In this document: one piece after another, positions 46,102 to 57,245 of the stretch
Numbering within the stretch: the stretch's first letter is position 1
Layout: each line of letters begins with the position of its first letter
NCBI RefSeq assembly: GCF_020497125.1
Contig: NC_059075.1
Span: 34,818,003 to 34,882,002 of the forward strand
Source: Mauremys mutica
Taxonomy: Eukaryota; Chordata; Testudines; Geoemydidae
DNA length: 64,000 nt
Direction: 5' to 3'
The notes under the pieces: model-generated
Told to the model about the DNA's origin: nothing
Database searches by the model: none
What the model saw: the letters and a program-made list of their open reading frames with translations, nothing else
Program-made: the position numbers and the translations under genes

Positions 46102-47499
46102 TATACATTTATATTCCCTAACCAAATTGCTCCATTGATAAAAGACAATTAAATATATGTGTGTGTGATGAGTTTGGGTGTGCAGGAGTTTGTGGGAATG
46201 TGATTTCCACTTCTGCTTTGTCTTCAGTCTCTTCCCTTGAGCTTCTTTGCCATTGCTGGGTCACAAAACTCAAAACAAAAGTAGGCTAAAACCACTGAGC
46301 TTCCCCTGGTTTCTGGTTGAAGCAATATGAAACAGCCAAGTGTAATTTGGTTTCCCCAGAAACAATACACATTAATGGTTCAAGTGTGCTCAGGGCAGCC
46401 TCTCAAAAAACTGTTCTCTGATTTGCTGAAAAGTTTATGAAGTTCAGTTTAATGCAGGGTCAATAATGGTAGTCAAAACTCCAGGTTTGTGGTTGTATTA
46501 TTAAAATTTAGCCTAACTCAAGATACAGAGAAAGAAACTGGCATAGTTTTAGGGTTGACCTATCACTACATAACTTTACCTTACTATTTGCAGAATTTTC
46601 TATCCCCTATAATAAGTACAGAGACATTTAAATAATAATGAAAATATGCAAATAAATTTATTTACTAAATGAAAAATTGGCAATTATTTTAAAGATGATT
46701 CACTGCATATATATTTCCTCACTTTACCAAAGAATCAAATATTTAGCTTGTGACTCAATTAATAACTTAATTTTCAGATTCTAATATTATACTTAATCCT
46801 ATTACACTTTTAATTAGAAAGGTATAACATTAACAGATAACTTGAAATATAATTATTTAAGGTGTAACCAGGTTCTATCTAGACTTTCACAGTACTTGGG
46901 CAAAGTCTCCAAATCACATAGCCATTTTACCATAAGGGTTGTCAGTTTAATATGTCTTTTTTTCAGATGATGGGGTTTTGGTATTAGCTTTTTAATCCTA
47001 AACAAAATATTGAAGAAAACAATGAAGGCCAAACTCAGCCATGGCATATATTTCATGCCACAAACTAATTTTGCCTATTAGCTGTTTCATCAGTAACTAA
47101 ATCAAGCCTAATAGCTTGGTCACTATTCTCAGAAATTAATAACAGTTTAGACATTCCAATATTTTCTTTCCTGTTCAAAAATATACCTTTCTCTTTTAAT
47201 TCCTTAATGATCATAAGATTGTAACACTTCTAGTATTCTTTTTATGCATGAAATGTTTCATTCATACAATTTTCCCTTCTTTATTGGAAGGGAGATTTAC
47301 TCCAACTTTTGTATCTATATATTATTTATTCCCTGTTTGTTTTAATTTGACACTAGAAATAATTTGTCTTTGGTTGTGCTTTTCTTAACCTTGAATGTTG
47401 TAAAGTGTGTGTTGCCCTTTTAACCTCAAAAAATGGTTGATATCCATATTGTGCATGGACTTAGTAGGCAAGCAGTCTGATTTCCTTCCAGTTTTCGAT
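46102..47499. other. No recognisable feature
   Basis: AT-rich sequence. Parts next to 47500 may belong to the decayed Ty3/Gypsy element that follows, but no pol motif could be read. Confidence 0.35.
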
Positions 47500-47940
47500 T
47501 CAGTGCTTTCAACTCATAGGCCTTGCCATATCACTTTGTTTATATATTCTTCTTGGCAATTTGTCTTTATTGTAATAAAGAATAGTTCTCTTACAGATTT
47601 TACTTTTCAGCAACAAGTGCTTTTCTATTTTTTTGGTGGTAAGTTGCACTCCATTATCTGCTACAAGTTCTTTAGTCAGCATGGCTTTAATATTATTTTG
47701 CAAAAGCTTTTATCACAATGTAGGTACTGACAGAAGATGAGTACATCACTTCAATCCATTTACAGTAATAATCCACCAAAACAAATGCATACCTCTGACT
47801 TACTGTCAGATGATCAAATGTCCTCATTAAGTCAAATGCTATAGTATCCTTTCCCATGAACATATGAGTTTCTTTACATAACATACAAGGGTAAGCAATA
47901 TCAAGTTCCATTCCTGACTTGCTTGTCCATAGGTGGCAGC
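47500..47940 (-). pseudogene. Ty3/Gypsy integrase fossil
   Basis: Minus strand. One frame (47693-47911) reads CMLC, a remnant of the integrase zinc-binding Cys pair, then AFDLMRTFDHLTVSQRYAFV and LVDYYCKWIEV, which is the first catalytic-Asp region of a retroelement integrase. A shifted frame (47509-47703) carries on with LTKELVADNGVQLTTKKIEK, the second catalytic-Asp (DNG) motif. The integrase would insert retrotransposon DNA into the host genome. A frameshift separates the two Asp motifs and the Glu region is not readable. LTRs were not found. The host-type KRAB or other fusions are not seen, so a domesticated gene is unlikely. Confidence 0.65.
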
Positions 47941-49527
47941 TTGAATTTTTGTCTTAAAAAACACTTTATGAGACACATTACAATATCTTCTTCTTGTGCA
48001 TGTTGAAAAGAAGCTTCCAAGGATGAAATGCTGCCTAAGTATCCATATACAGGAAGTTCATTCTAGCCATTATGGAATTGATCCATTACGGGTCAGTAGG
48101 ATGCTACATAGTGCATTACTTGGGTACAAGCCACTTTTAGATTTCCTTTCAAACTGAGTTAGACATGCAACCCCATTTTTAGGTGTTGTATGTGCGTGCA
48201 GTTATCAGGTCATCACGAAATCTAGTCTTAGAGTAGCAATTCTTAGGGCCTTTCAATTTTGTAATGCCAGTCATGGAAAACAGTCTAACTGATGCATTGA
48301 CATGAACTTACCATAAAGTTTTAACTACTAGCATTACCTGCAAGAGTTTGTTTCCCCATAGGTCAAAACCTAGCACAGTAGGCATAATTCGGCATGTGTG
48401 GCATTTGTACTGATCACATGTTATTCCATTTCTGGAATAACATGGGAGCCTCCTGGAGGAGCACTGAACAGTTGTTTGTGTAACACAGAATTGCAACAGA
48501 AAAGGATACTCGCAGGTCAGGACTAAGAGCTTTGAAGGAACTAGAACTAAAATAAGAGAAGGTGTGGATGGTAGAATTGCACAGGAATAAGGGGTATTGC
48601 CACTCTAGGTTAAGGTGTAATGGTATAGATGTGTGAGAAGGGCAGCTTTAGCATAGAGGAACTCTCACTTTCCCAGCCATGAAAATTCATCATCTCACCA
48701 AGGAAAAAAAAAGATCCCTTTGCAAATGGTTATATATTCTCAGATATTCTTTTTATCCAGATGTGTACTTAAAGACTTTGATGTCCTGCTTCTGATCATT
48801 TCCACATTCTTTCAGATGATTTCTGCTTTTCAGAAGGATAGAAGCCAAAGAAAGACATTTTTTTATGATCTTGTTCTTTCCTCTATACTCATGTCACCCA
48901 CACTGCCTCTCAGCAGTTCATCCTAATGTACTCAACAATCTTTCCTTAACAAACAACTTGTATCAGCTCTCTCCTGCCCCTCAAAGGCTTAGGATGATTT
49001 TTGTGTGTGTTTTATTTTATGTAAAATTCATTGTGGACCTTTTTTTTCCTCCTTTTTCATTTGGAAATGTCTCAATGTGGATGAAATACAGATGGTAAAA
49101 TAATGTCAAATCCAAACCATCCAGAAATAGGAAGTAAGAAAATCGTTTCTTCTCACATTCTCTTATAAAAAATGGTCCTTTTACTCCATCCAATTATTTT
49201 CTTATTATAAAGCAAATGGCTTTTGTTCAGGAAAGTTCATCTGTTTGTTTTATGTCTCTAAACCAGGGAAAGCCTATTTGAGATGGAACATCAGGTTTCT
49301 AGAAGCAGCCCAGTGCTGCAGGACAATGAATGACTGAAATCCAGACAACCTTTTTTCAAATGCTGAATTATAGAAATGCAAATGACAGATTAGACTTTCA
49401 AATCAGATGATAAGATGACAAACACAATCACTCACAGTACTCTGAGGTATGCCAAAATTACCTCTTATTTCCTGTTTGAACGCCATAGCATTATTTGCAC
49501 ACTGAACATTTCAAAGGTTGCATTTCT
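47941..49527. other. No clear feature; possible pol remnants
   Basis: On the minus strand up to about 48250 there are short amino-acid blocks rich in K/R that could be upstream pol of the Gypsy fossil, but nothing diagnostic. The rest is unique-looking. Confidence 0.3.
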
Positions 49528-49660
49528 GAATCATGTTATGAGTTAGAAATGGAAAAGGCCTTTAGGTCATCCAGTGCATCCTCCTGCAAAGGGAGGATTG
49601 TTCTCTACAGCATATATACCCTTATGATACTTTTAGAAATTTATCTTGCCACCTTGTAAT
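49528..49660 (-). mobile_element. CR1-type LINE 3'-end fragment
   Basis: GAGTTAGAAATGGAAAAGGC, TTAGGTCATCCAGTGCATCC and CTGCAAAGGGAGGATTGTTC follow the reverse CR1 3' region. The hAT MITE at 49683 lies just past its right end. Confidence 0.5.
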
Positions 49661-49682
49661 GTTATTTAATCATACCATAAAC

Positions 49683-49896
49683 CAGTGATCAGCAACCTTT
49701 GGCACGTGACCCGCCAGGGTAAGCACCCTGGTGGGTCGGGTCGGTTTGTTTACCTGCTGCGTCTGCAGGTTCGAGGAACCGCGGCCAGTGGGAGCTGCAA
49801 TCAGCTGAATCTGCGGATGCAGCAAGTAAACAAACCAGCCTGGCCCTCCAGGGTGCTTACCCTGGCGAGCCACGTGCCAAAGGTTGCCGATCCCTG
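49683..49896. mobile_element. Palindromic hAT MITE, 214 bp, with 8-bp duplication
   Basis: Begins CAGTGATCAGCAACCTTTGG and ends CCAAAGGTTGCCGATCCCTG. The two halves pair over almost 100 bp (CACGTG, GGGTAAGCACCCTGG, GTTTGTTTAC and CTGCAGATTC-type blocks). It is flanked by a perfect target duplication, CCATAAAC (49675-49682 and 49897-49904), the 8-bp size typical of hAT. The centre holds the GGCCAGTGGGAGCTGCAA module. No coding capacity. Confidence 0.92.
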
Positions 49897-49970
49897 CCAT
49901 AAACATCCTCAAAAATCAATCCCTCTAGACCCTTAATTATTTGTGTTGCTGTTTTCTGAATAGCCTGTAA

Positions 49971-50266
49971 GGGTAGGTTTTCACTTACCTTCCGGGTCGA
50001 CGCAGTGAGTTCGACTTCTCGGAGTTCGAACTATCGCGTCTCATCTAAACGCGATAGTTCGAACACCGGAAGCGCTGCGGTCGACTCCGTTACTCCACCA
50101 CTGCAAACGGCGGTGGTGGAGTCAACGGGGGAGCCGCGGAGTTCGACCCCGCCGTGTCTGGACGGGTGAGTAGGTCGAACTAGGGTACTTCGAATTCAGC
50201 TACGCTATTCATGTAGCTGAATTTGCGTACCCTAGTTCGACCCCCCTTCTTAGTGTAGACCAGGCC
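49971..50266. mobile_element. Harbinger-type MITE, 296 bp, TAA duplication
   Basis: Starts GGGTAGGTTTTCACTTACC and ends TAGTGTAGACCAGGCC, flanked by TAA on both sides (49968-49970 and 50267-50269), the TWA duplication of Harbinger elements. It contains three strong hairpins: GTTCGAACTATCGCG with its mirror CGCGATAGTTCGAAC; CTCCACCACTG with CGGTGGTGGAG; and TTCAGCTACG with CATGTAGCTGAA. It is very CpG-rich against the background, so either young or protected from CpG decay. Confidence 0.85.
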
Positions 50267-50967
50267 TAATTTATCAACAGCTTTTTGGTATTTAAATATC
50301 CAAAATTCAACATAATAGTCTCAGGGCAGCTTCACCAAAGCCAAAAAGAGAGGGGCATTTCATTTTCTGCTTTGAAATGTGATGCCTTTGATACACAGTT
50401 CAAAATCATATTGGCTTTTTCTGTCACTAAATCAAGAAGGCTTATCAACCTTTCCCATTAGTAGAGCTTACATCTTAAAAGAGAAACCAAACTTGTAGAT
50501 GACCTCTGTTCCCATTCAGGATTGTGTGGCCCATTTGCTCTCACAGTTGTGAATGCATAGCATCCCCATGACAACTACAGCAATTGCTTGCAGAGGAATT
50601 AATAATAGGAAAAATGTTTCATATTTTAGATGTCTTATAATGAAATGTATCAGCTAGATATAAAGAGAAGGAGCCAGCACCCATGATCAGTCAGCTTTTG
50701 GTGGACCAAGGAGGGCTCTATGGATCACAATTTGGAAAACACTGCCATAGTGTATGGCTAGTTCATAACTATTTTGTTACTTAGTATTATTCAAGTTCTC
50801 TTTTGACATTACAGCTTTCCAAGTTTCTTCTTTCCCACTGAGTAGTTGCATAGTAGAGATATCTGGATGCTTATGCCTTTCACAGGAGAATCACAAAGTG
50901 TTTTTTATGTTATTTTAAGTGTATTCTCTCCACAAACTGATCCCTATTGAAAAGCATATTAATGTTG

Positions 50968-51166
50968 GCGACCAAAGTGCACATTTTAAAGGTATTTAGG
51001 CACCTAAAGATACAGACAGGTTCCTAGTAGGAAGTTCAAAAGCTCCTAGGGGGCTAGTGTCCCTGGACATTAATGGGAGTCAAGTGCATAGGCGCTTTTG
51101 AAAGTCCCAGTAGAGGCCTATCTGCAACATTAGGTGCCTAAATAAATACATTTAAAAATGTGGCCC
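50968..51166. mobile_element. Foldback MITE with AGGTGCCTAAAT core
   Basis: The left part ACATTTTAAAGGTATTTAGG...CACCTAAAGAT and the right part ATTAGGTGCCTAAATAAATA...AAATGTGGCCC are inverted copies around a loop rich in AATGGGAGTCAAGTGC. It gives the complete version of the fragment at 21384-21486. Confidence 0.6.
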
Positions 51167-53605
51167 TAAGTGCTTTGAACTCTTACACATTTGTAACTGG
51201 CAGAGTTTTCTAAAGGCTTTTTGCTGAAAATGCATTGTAGGAATTAATTATGCTGCCTGTGTCCCAGTTAATCAATCATTCTTGTTCACAAAATTAAATG
51301 CATTTAAAATAAAATTAAGAAGTGTTTAAGATCCCAGATCATTAACTGGATATATGATTGTAGAATAAGAACTTAGAAATAATTACATTGAAAACAAAAT
51401 AATTGAAAACCATTTCCTCCCTCACTTGCCTGACTAGGCTCAGTTCTTAACAGGTAAAAGGTGTTTTAGTTCACATTTAAACCTATACCATATCTTGAGG
51501 TTGAAGTTGTGCTATACTTTTTCTGTATATTGAACAAAAATAGGTCATGTCACTGGAACCAGCATATGTACATAGGAAAGACAAGTGGGTTCAAATGACA
51601 GAAGGCTTCCAAAACTCCTCAAGGGGCACTTGCTAGATGTAATATAATGATTAATGAGCTTGGGTCGGGGGAGTGGGTATGCATAAGACTCACATTCATC
51701 CTCTTCTGTACGTAACTCTCCAGTTCCACCATCGCAGAGCCACAAATGTCACTCTTTGGAAGGCGACTCCATCATTTTAGATTTGTTTTAAGCAGAAATG
51801 GGCTTGAACCAACATTGTATGTCCAAACAGCTCACATTTTGGGAAAGCTTAGATCAGGCATCTAGAACTGCATTTAAAATTCATAGCATTGGCCTATCTC
51901 TGAGCTATGCCCAAACCTGAACCAAAATCCAAACACCCCAAATTTTGGGAGCATTTGGATACTGATCTATCCCGCAATTTATTAAAGAACATGAACATGT
52001 GTTTAAGTCCTGTTTAGTCAATGTGACCTAACTACATGCTTAAAGTTAAGCACATGCTTAAGGGCTTTGCTAGATAAGGATGGTTTTAAACCTGTGTCCA
52101 AAGGTTTTTGAATAAGGGCATTGAGCTGAACTTTGCAGTTCAGGACTTCCTCTAATATAGGGCAATATTAGTGGTAACTGCCTCTTGCTGTGAAGGACTT
52201 TCTCAACAAGACATTAAAATATCACTCATAATATTTTGAAACCACCATTAATCAAGATGGGATAACCTTGAAACCCTTTTTGTCGTTTTTCTTCTTGTCA
52301 GCAAGAATAGTTCTAATAAGCATTTACATTTCCATGTGCTGTCACCTGTTAGCATGGCCAGTTTGCATTCCTTTAGGGCATAAAAGGACAGACTAACCTG
52401 GTGCTTCTTGCTGGAGCCTAATCTACATTTTTTTAAAAAGATGGTACGTAGACAAGGAATCAGATACTGCCAACAGCAACAAGAACAAGTTCCATCGATA
52501 AAGGGGTCTAGTGGCAGAACTAGCAGTTTGGCAGCGGTGAGGGTGCTGGGGCAGTCAGAGAGTGCAGTATTTGAGCAGTGGCCATATGCTAAATCAGAAA
52601 AAGCTGAAGTAGTGCTCACGGGAAGGGATTAGGAGCTGAGCAGAAAAATTGCTAATCAGACATAGGGCTGAATAGCAGATATGACCTAGAGAGGGAAGTA
52701 CAAAGAGAACCTGCCTCACACAAGTAGGTAGCAATAAAGACATTGCGTCCCCCATCTCTACCAAACCATTTAAGAAGAAGACCTACATATCACATCCAAC
52801 TCCCTGGATGAAACAGATTGATTTTGGACTGGAGAGTCCTCCTAGTAAAGGCTGGATCTTTGAGTTACATAGGCTTTGTGGTGTTATATTATTTGCATAT
52901 ATTTCCTCTCAACTATTAGGAGGTTTTGAGCCAGTTGAAGTTCCCTGGGTGGTCCAATCTGATGTGTTGGGTTACTAGGCAAAAAAGGGTTTTACTGGAA
53001 GTACCCAGATCCAGTTTCAGCACAGCTTCCCAGTGGAGCAGTATAGGCTGTATTGGCTACCAAGGTCAGTAATTAGGTGAAAGCATGGTTGTGTTGAATG
53101 GTGGCACATGGGTCGGCATTAAAGGCCACAGAGAACTGACTCCATCATAAAACAGAGGGCAGGATCTGCTTCTGTGCTAATAAGTCATTAGGAGGCACAA
53201 GTGCTGACAGCCAGAGAGAAGGGGCTGCAGATCCGACTAGTGGGAAAGATGGTTGAGCAATTCAGGAGCATTCCAAAGCCCTTAAAATGCAGGTGCAAGG
53301 GAATTCTGCCTGCTCCATGTGCTGTAGAAGGAAGAAGCCTCTTAGCATGTGGGGGCAATCTCATAGGTTTGGCTGTGTATGTGGCTAGAAATAGTTTGCC
53401 ACTATCTTCTCAATGACCAGGACTAGGAAGGGAAGATTTGAGACTAGATTCCTCACTGTTGAAGGAAAATTTGAATCATGGAAGTAAATACATGGCTACG
53501 TAGGTGGCATCAGCAAGAGGGATTTGGCTTCTTCTACAACAAGCTGATATTGCAGGAAAGAGGATTACTGTGTTGGGATGGGATCCATCTATCAAATACT
53601 GTGTT
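51167..53605. other. No recognisable gene
   Basis: Unique-looking DNA apart from a truncated foldback copy at about 52000-52080 (TTAAAGTTAAGCACATGCTT). Frames of 123 codons (52248-52619, minus) and 74 codons (52408-52632, plus) overlap on opposite strands and show no motif. Confidence 0.4.
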
Positions 53606-53726
53606 AGGGTTACTAATTTTGGTTGGATGTATTCCTGGAGGTTTTATCACATGATATAATCTTTAAGTAAAGGTTGATCTTTAATTCCTGAAGACTCCAG
53701 GACAATCTTGGAGAGTTGGCAACCCT
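53606..53726. mobile_element. Short MITE, 121 bp, AGGGTT...TTGGCAACCCT ends
   Basis: Starts AGGGTTACTAATTTTGG and ends GAGAGTTGGCAACCCT, the same terminal inverted repeats as 6667-7368. The interior TTCCTGGAGGTTTTATCACA...CTCCAGGACAATCTTGGAG is itself partly palindromic. No clear target duplication. Confidence 0.65.
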
Positions 53727-53899
53727 AACTGGGAAGAGCATATTTGGACATTGTCTGGCTAACCCGATAGAGATTTCAACTAGGTCCTGTAGGGGATGGT
53801 GACAAAAATCTGGCCAATGCAAATCTAGATGCAAGTAATGAAGACAAAGGGGAACGGGTTAATTTCTGGAGAAGGGAATAGAAATCATAACTGCATTTA

Positions 53900-54727
53900 A
53901 AAGAAAGAAGAAAAGCAAGAGGTCAGTCTGCAAAATATCTTCAATGGCTATATACAAATGAAAGGTGTATGGGGAACAAGCAGGATGAACAGGAACTCAT
54001 GGTATATGAAGAAAATTATGATTTAATAGGCATTACAGAGACTTGGTGGGACAACTTTCGTGATTGGAGTACCAACACTGAGGGATATAGCTTATTCTCA
54101 AAGGATAGGTATGGGAAAAAAGGAGAAGGTGTTGTGCTGTACGTCAAGAATATATACACTTGCTCCGAGGTCCAAGAGGAAGTATGCAACAGACCTACTG
54201 AGAGTCTCTGGGTGAGGATAAAAAGGGAAAAGAACAGTAGTGATGTTATGGTGAGGGTCTATTATAGACCACCAAATGAGGAAGAAGAAGTGGCTGAGCC
54301 ATTCTATAAGCAGTTAAAAAGATTAGTCCCCACACATGAGCTAATATTAATGGGGGATTTTAACTTCCCTGATATCTGTTGGAAGTTTATTACAGCAAAA
54401 TATAATATGCCCTGAAAATCCTTAGCCTGTGTAGGAGACAGCTTGCTGAATCAGAAAGTTGGGGAAACAACTAGGGCGTTATCCATTTTGGATTTGATTT
54501 TGACCAACAGGGATGAATTAGTTGCAAACATGAAGGTGGTTGGGAACTTGGGAGGAAGTGATCATGATCTGATAGAATTCAAGATCATGTGGAAAGAAGG
54601 ACACAAGAACAGCAAAACAGGGACACTGGACTTCAGAAAGGCAGATTTTAACCAACTCAGAGAAATAATAGGCAAGGTCCTATGGAAAGACCAATGGGGA
54701 AGAAAAGGAGTCGAAGGGGGGTGGTAG
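53900..54727 (+). pseudogene. CR1 ORF2 apurinic-type endonuclease domain
   Basis: Two pieces. The first (to a stop at 54413) shows YDLIGITETWWDN with the catalytic Glu, GYSLFSKDRYGKKGEGVVLY, RVYYRPPNEEEE and LILMGDFNFPDICW with Asp/Asn of the active site. The second (54443-54727) shows SILDLILTNRDELVAN and GGSDHDLIEFKI, where SDH is the catalytic His/Asp motif. The enzyme nicks DNA for target-primed reverse transcription. All active-site motifs are still readable, but the stop between the pieces removes function. Confidence 0.85.
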
Positions 54728-55140
54728 TTCCTAAAAGATGTAATACTAGAGGCTCAACATCAAGCTATTCTAATGCAGAGGAAAGATAAGAAGAGCCACA
54801 GGGGGATGCTGTGGCTGCACAAAGAGCTTTTTAGTTAACTAAAAGGGATACATACAGGAAATAGAAGAAGGGCCATGTCCACAAGTATACATAGGAATAG
54901 CACGAGCATGTAGGGACAAAATCAGGAAAGCCAAGACAAAGAATGAGTTACAGCTGGCAAGGAATGTTAGAAACAACAAGAAGGGGTTCTTCAAATATGT
55001 CAGACAAAAAAGAAAGATCAAGGACCGTGTGGGTCCACTGCTCAATGGAGAAGGGGAGCTAGTAACAGAATATGATAAGAAGGCAGAGCTGCTCAGTGTT
55101 TACTTTGCTTCAGTCTTCTTGCAAAAAATAAAGTGACTGG

Positions 55141-56480
55141 ATGACTAGCAAAGTTACCATAGACTTCCATAAAGGGGAAGGGATGCAGATTGGGAAAAAT
55201 AAAGAATATATCAAAGACCTTCTGACCAATTTGAATGAATTCAAATCAGAGGGGCATGATACTATTCACCCCAGAGTACTGAAGGAATTAGCTGAGGAAA
55301 TCTCGGAGCCACTGGCAATAATACTTACAAGCTCATGGATGACAGGAGAGGTCCAGGAAGACTAGAAAAGGGCTAACATGATGCCCATCTTTAAAAAGGG
55401 GAAAAAGGAGGAGCCAAGAGACTATAGACCAGTCAGCCTGACTTCGATACCTGGGAAGTTACTAGAGCAACATATCAAACATTTAATTTGTGATTACTTG
55501 GAGGATGAAGGGGTGATCACTAGCACCCGGCATGGATTTGCAAAGAACAAATCACGCCAAACCAGCTTGACCCCTTCTTTGGCAGGGTAACTGGTTTGGT
55601 GGATAGCGGGAATGTGGTGGACATAGTATACCTGGACTTCATTAAGGTTTTTGACACAGTCCCACATGACATTCTGATAAGTAAGCTGGAGAAATGTGGG
55701 CTCAGTGGAACTACCACTAATTGGTTAAACAACCACAAATAAAGAGTAGCTATTAATGGAATGATGTCAGATTGGAAGGAGGTCTCAAGTGGGGTTCCAC
55801 AGGGATCTGTTCTGGGCCCAGTGTTATAACATCTTTATTAATGACCTGAATGTATGAATAGAGAGTATACCGATCAGACTTGCAGATGACACAAAGCTGG
55901 GTGAGGGGTTGCCAACACATTGGAGGATAGAGCCAAAATTCAGAGGGATCTTGATAAATTGGAGTACTGGGCTATAGTCAACAAAATAAAATTCTACAAA
56001 GACAAATGTAAGGTGCTACACTTAGGGAAGAAAAAACAAATGGACACATACAAAATGGGGGATAACTGGGTTGGCAGCAGCATTGCTGAGAAAGATCTGG
56101 GAGTTGTGGTGGATAACAACCTCAGTCTGAGTCAGCAATGTGATCCTGTTGCAAAAAAAACAAAAGGAAATGCAATTTTAGGTTGTGGTAAGAGAGGCAT
56201 AGCATGCAAGTCATGGTAAATGGCAGTACCTCTCTACTCAGCGCTAGTTAGGCCTCAGCTGGAATACTATGTCCAATTTTGGTCACCAATGTATAGAAAG
56301 GATGTGGAGAAACTGGAAAGGATCCAGAGGTGAGCTACAAAGATGATCAAAGGGATGACATGCAAGGCGTATGAGCAAAGGCTGAAGGAACTGGGTACGT
56401 TTAGTTTGGTAGTTTGGAAAAGAGGAGATTAAAGGAGGATGTGATAAGTCTTCAAATACTTGACAGGCTTCCATAAAAAA
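55141..56480 (+). pseudogene. CR1 ORF2 reverse transcriptase and C-terminal part
   Basis: Pieces in different frames: LKELAEEISEPLAIILTSSW and RDYRPVSLTSIPGKLLEQ (55261-55470), HGFAKNKSRQTSL, then LDFIKVFDTVPHDI (about 55630-55673), GVPQGSVLGPV (about 55790-55825), and LADDTKLG (about 55876-55899), which stands in place of the usual FADD catalytic motif. The C-terminal FYKDKCKVLHLG and DLGVVVDNNLSLS segments lie at 55990-56140. Stops, for example at 55361-55365 and 55740, and several frameshifts make it non-functional. Confidence 0.8.
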
Positions 56481-56777
56481 AAGATAGGGAAAAGTTGTTC
56501 TCTCTTATCACAGAGGGCAGGACAAGAGGCAATGGATTCAAACTACAACATAGCAGCTTTAGATTAAATCTCAGGAAAAAACTTCCTAACTGTAAGAACA
56601 GTAGGACAATGTTCTAGACTGCCATGGGTGGTTGTGGAAGCTCCTTCACTGAAGGTTTTCAAAAGGAGGCTGGATAGCCATCTGTCTTGGAGGGTTTAGA
56701 CACGGCAAATCCTGTATCTTGGCAGGGGATAGGCCAGGTGAATCTTGCAGTCCCTTCTAACCCTATGATTCTAGGAT

Positions 56778-57245
56778 GATCAGGGCCCATCACTATTTTT
56801 TGAGAATTGGCCAGACAATACCAGGACTCAAGGCTGTATACCAGAGACAACAGACTAGCTTTCAAGATACACAGAGCTCTTCTTCAGGTCTGGGAAAAGT
56901 ATGCGGAGTGTAACAGTTAAACACAAGGTAGAACAGATTGTTTAGCATAAGTAGATAACACATATTGTATGAGATGAGACCATTCAAAGTGAAGTGGCCT
57001 GTTAACATCTCTGCAGCCATAGGACAAAAAAGGGAGGTTAATAGGTTACAGATTGTTGTAATGAGCCATAAATCTTTATTAAGACCATGATTTTAAGTGT
57101 TCAGCAATGTTACAAATTTAAGCTCCCAGGCTCATCTTTTGATACGGTATTTTTGTCTTTTATAATTTTTCTGTGTGAGTTCATTCAAAAGCATGTCTGG
57201 CTTCACCCACATAGTTGTTAATGGGATATATTGGCAAGCATTTTC
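56778..57245 (-). mobile_element. Second-family PLE, decayed 3' part
   Basis: Minus strand. At 57245-57180 there is decayed coding sequence (IYPINNYVGE...RHAFE-like) of a PLE C-terminus. Then come AAAAGACAAAAATACCGTAT, CTTTTGATGAGCCTGGGAGC and TTATGGCTCATTACAACAAT, an untranslated region ending in CCCAGACCTGAAGAAGAGC and its hammerhead-like motif. The tail is cut shortly after, at the junction with the CR1 end. Its tail type matches 30878-31392, not the 27.8 or 38.5 kb copies. Confidence 0.65.
56851..56892 (-). ncRNA. Hammerhead-ribozyme-like motif, second PLE family
   Basis: Minus strand: helix I arm CAGAC, core CTGAAGA, extra A, helix II GAGCT...ATCTT (partly decayed), GAAA, AGCT as self-complementary helix III strand, A as cleavage-site base, and helix I arm GTCTG. 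CAGAC/GTCTG pair perfectly over 5 bp. The core and GAAA are exact. The arms differ in sequence from the first family yet keep pairing, which is covariation support for the structure. Confidence 0.65.

Larger units (their letters stand above)
53880..56777 (+). mobile_element. CR1 LINE, 2.9 kb, nearly complete ORF2 region
   Basis: The element enters in the 5' part of ORF2 (frame open from about 53900, LQWLYTNERCMGNKQ) and ends in the typical CR1 3' terminus: GTCCCTTCTAACCCTATGAT followed by TCTAGGATGA at about 56777. Endonuclease, linker, reverse transcriptase and C-terminal blocks follow in normal order. Stops and frameshifts break it into at least seven pieces. The gag-like ORF1 is missing (5' truncation). 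It is better kept than the LINE at 61970-64000. Confidence 0.85.

Noticed and set aside
52248..52632. Overlapping 123- and 74-codon frames on opposite strands
   Set aside because: No motif on either strand; overlap on both strands suggests compositional bias.
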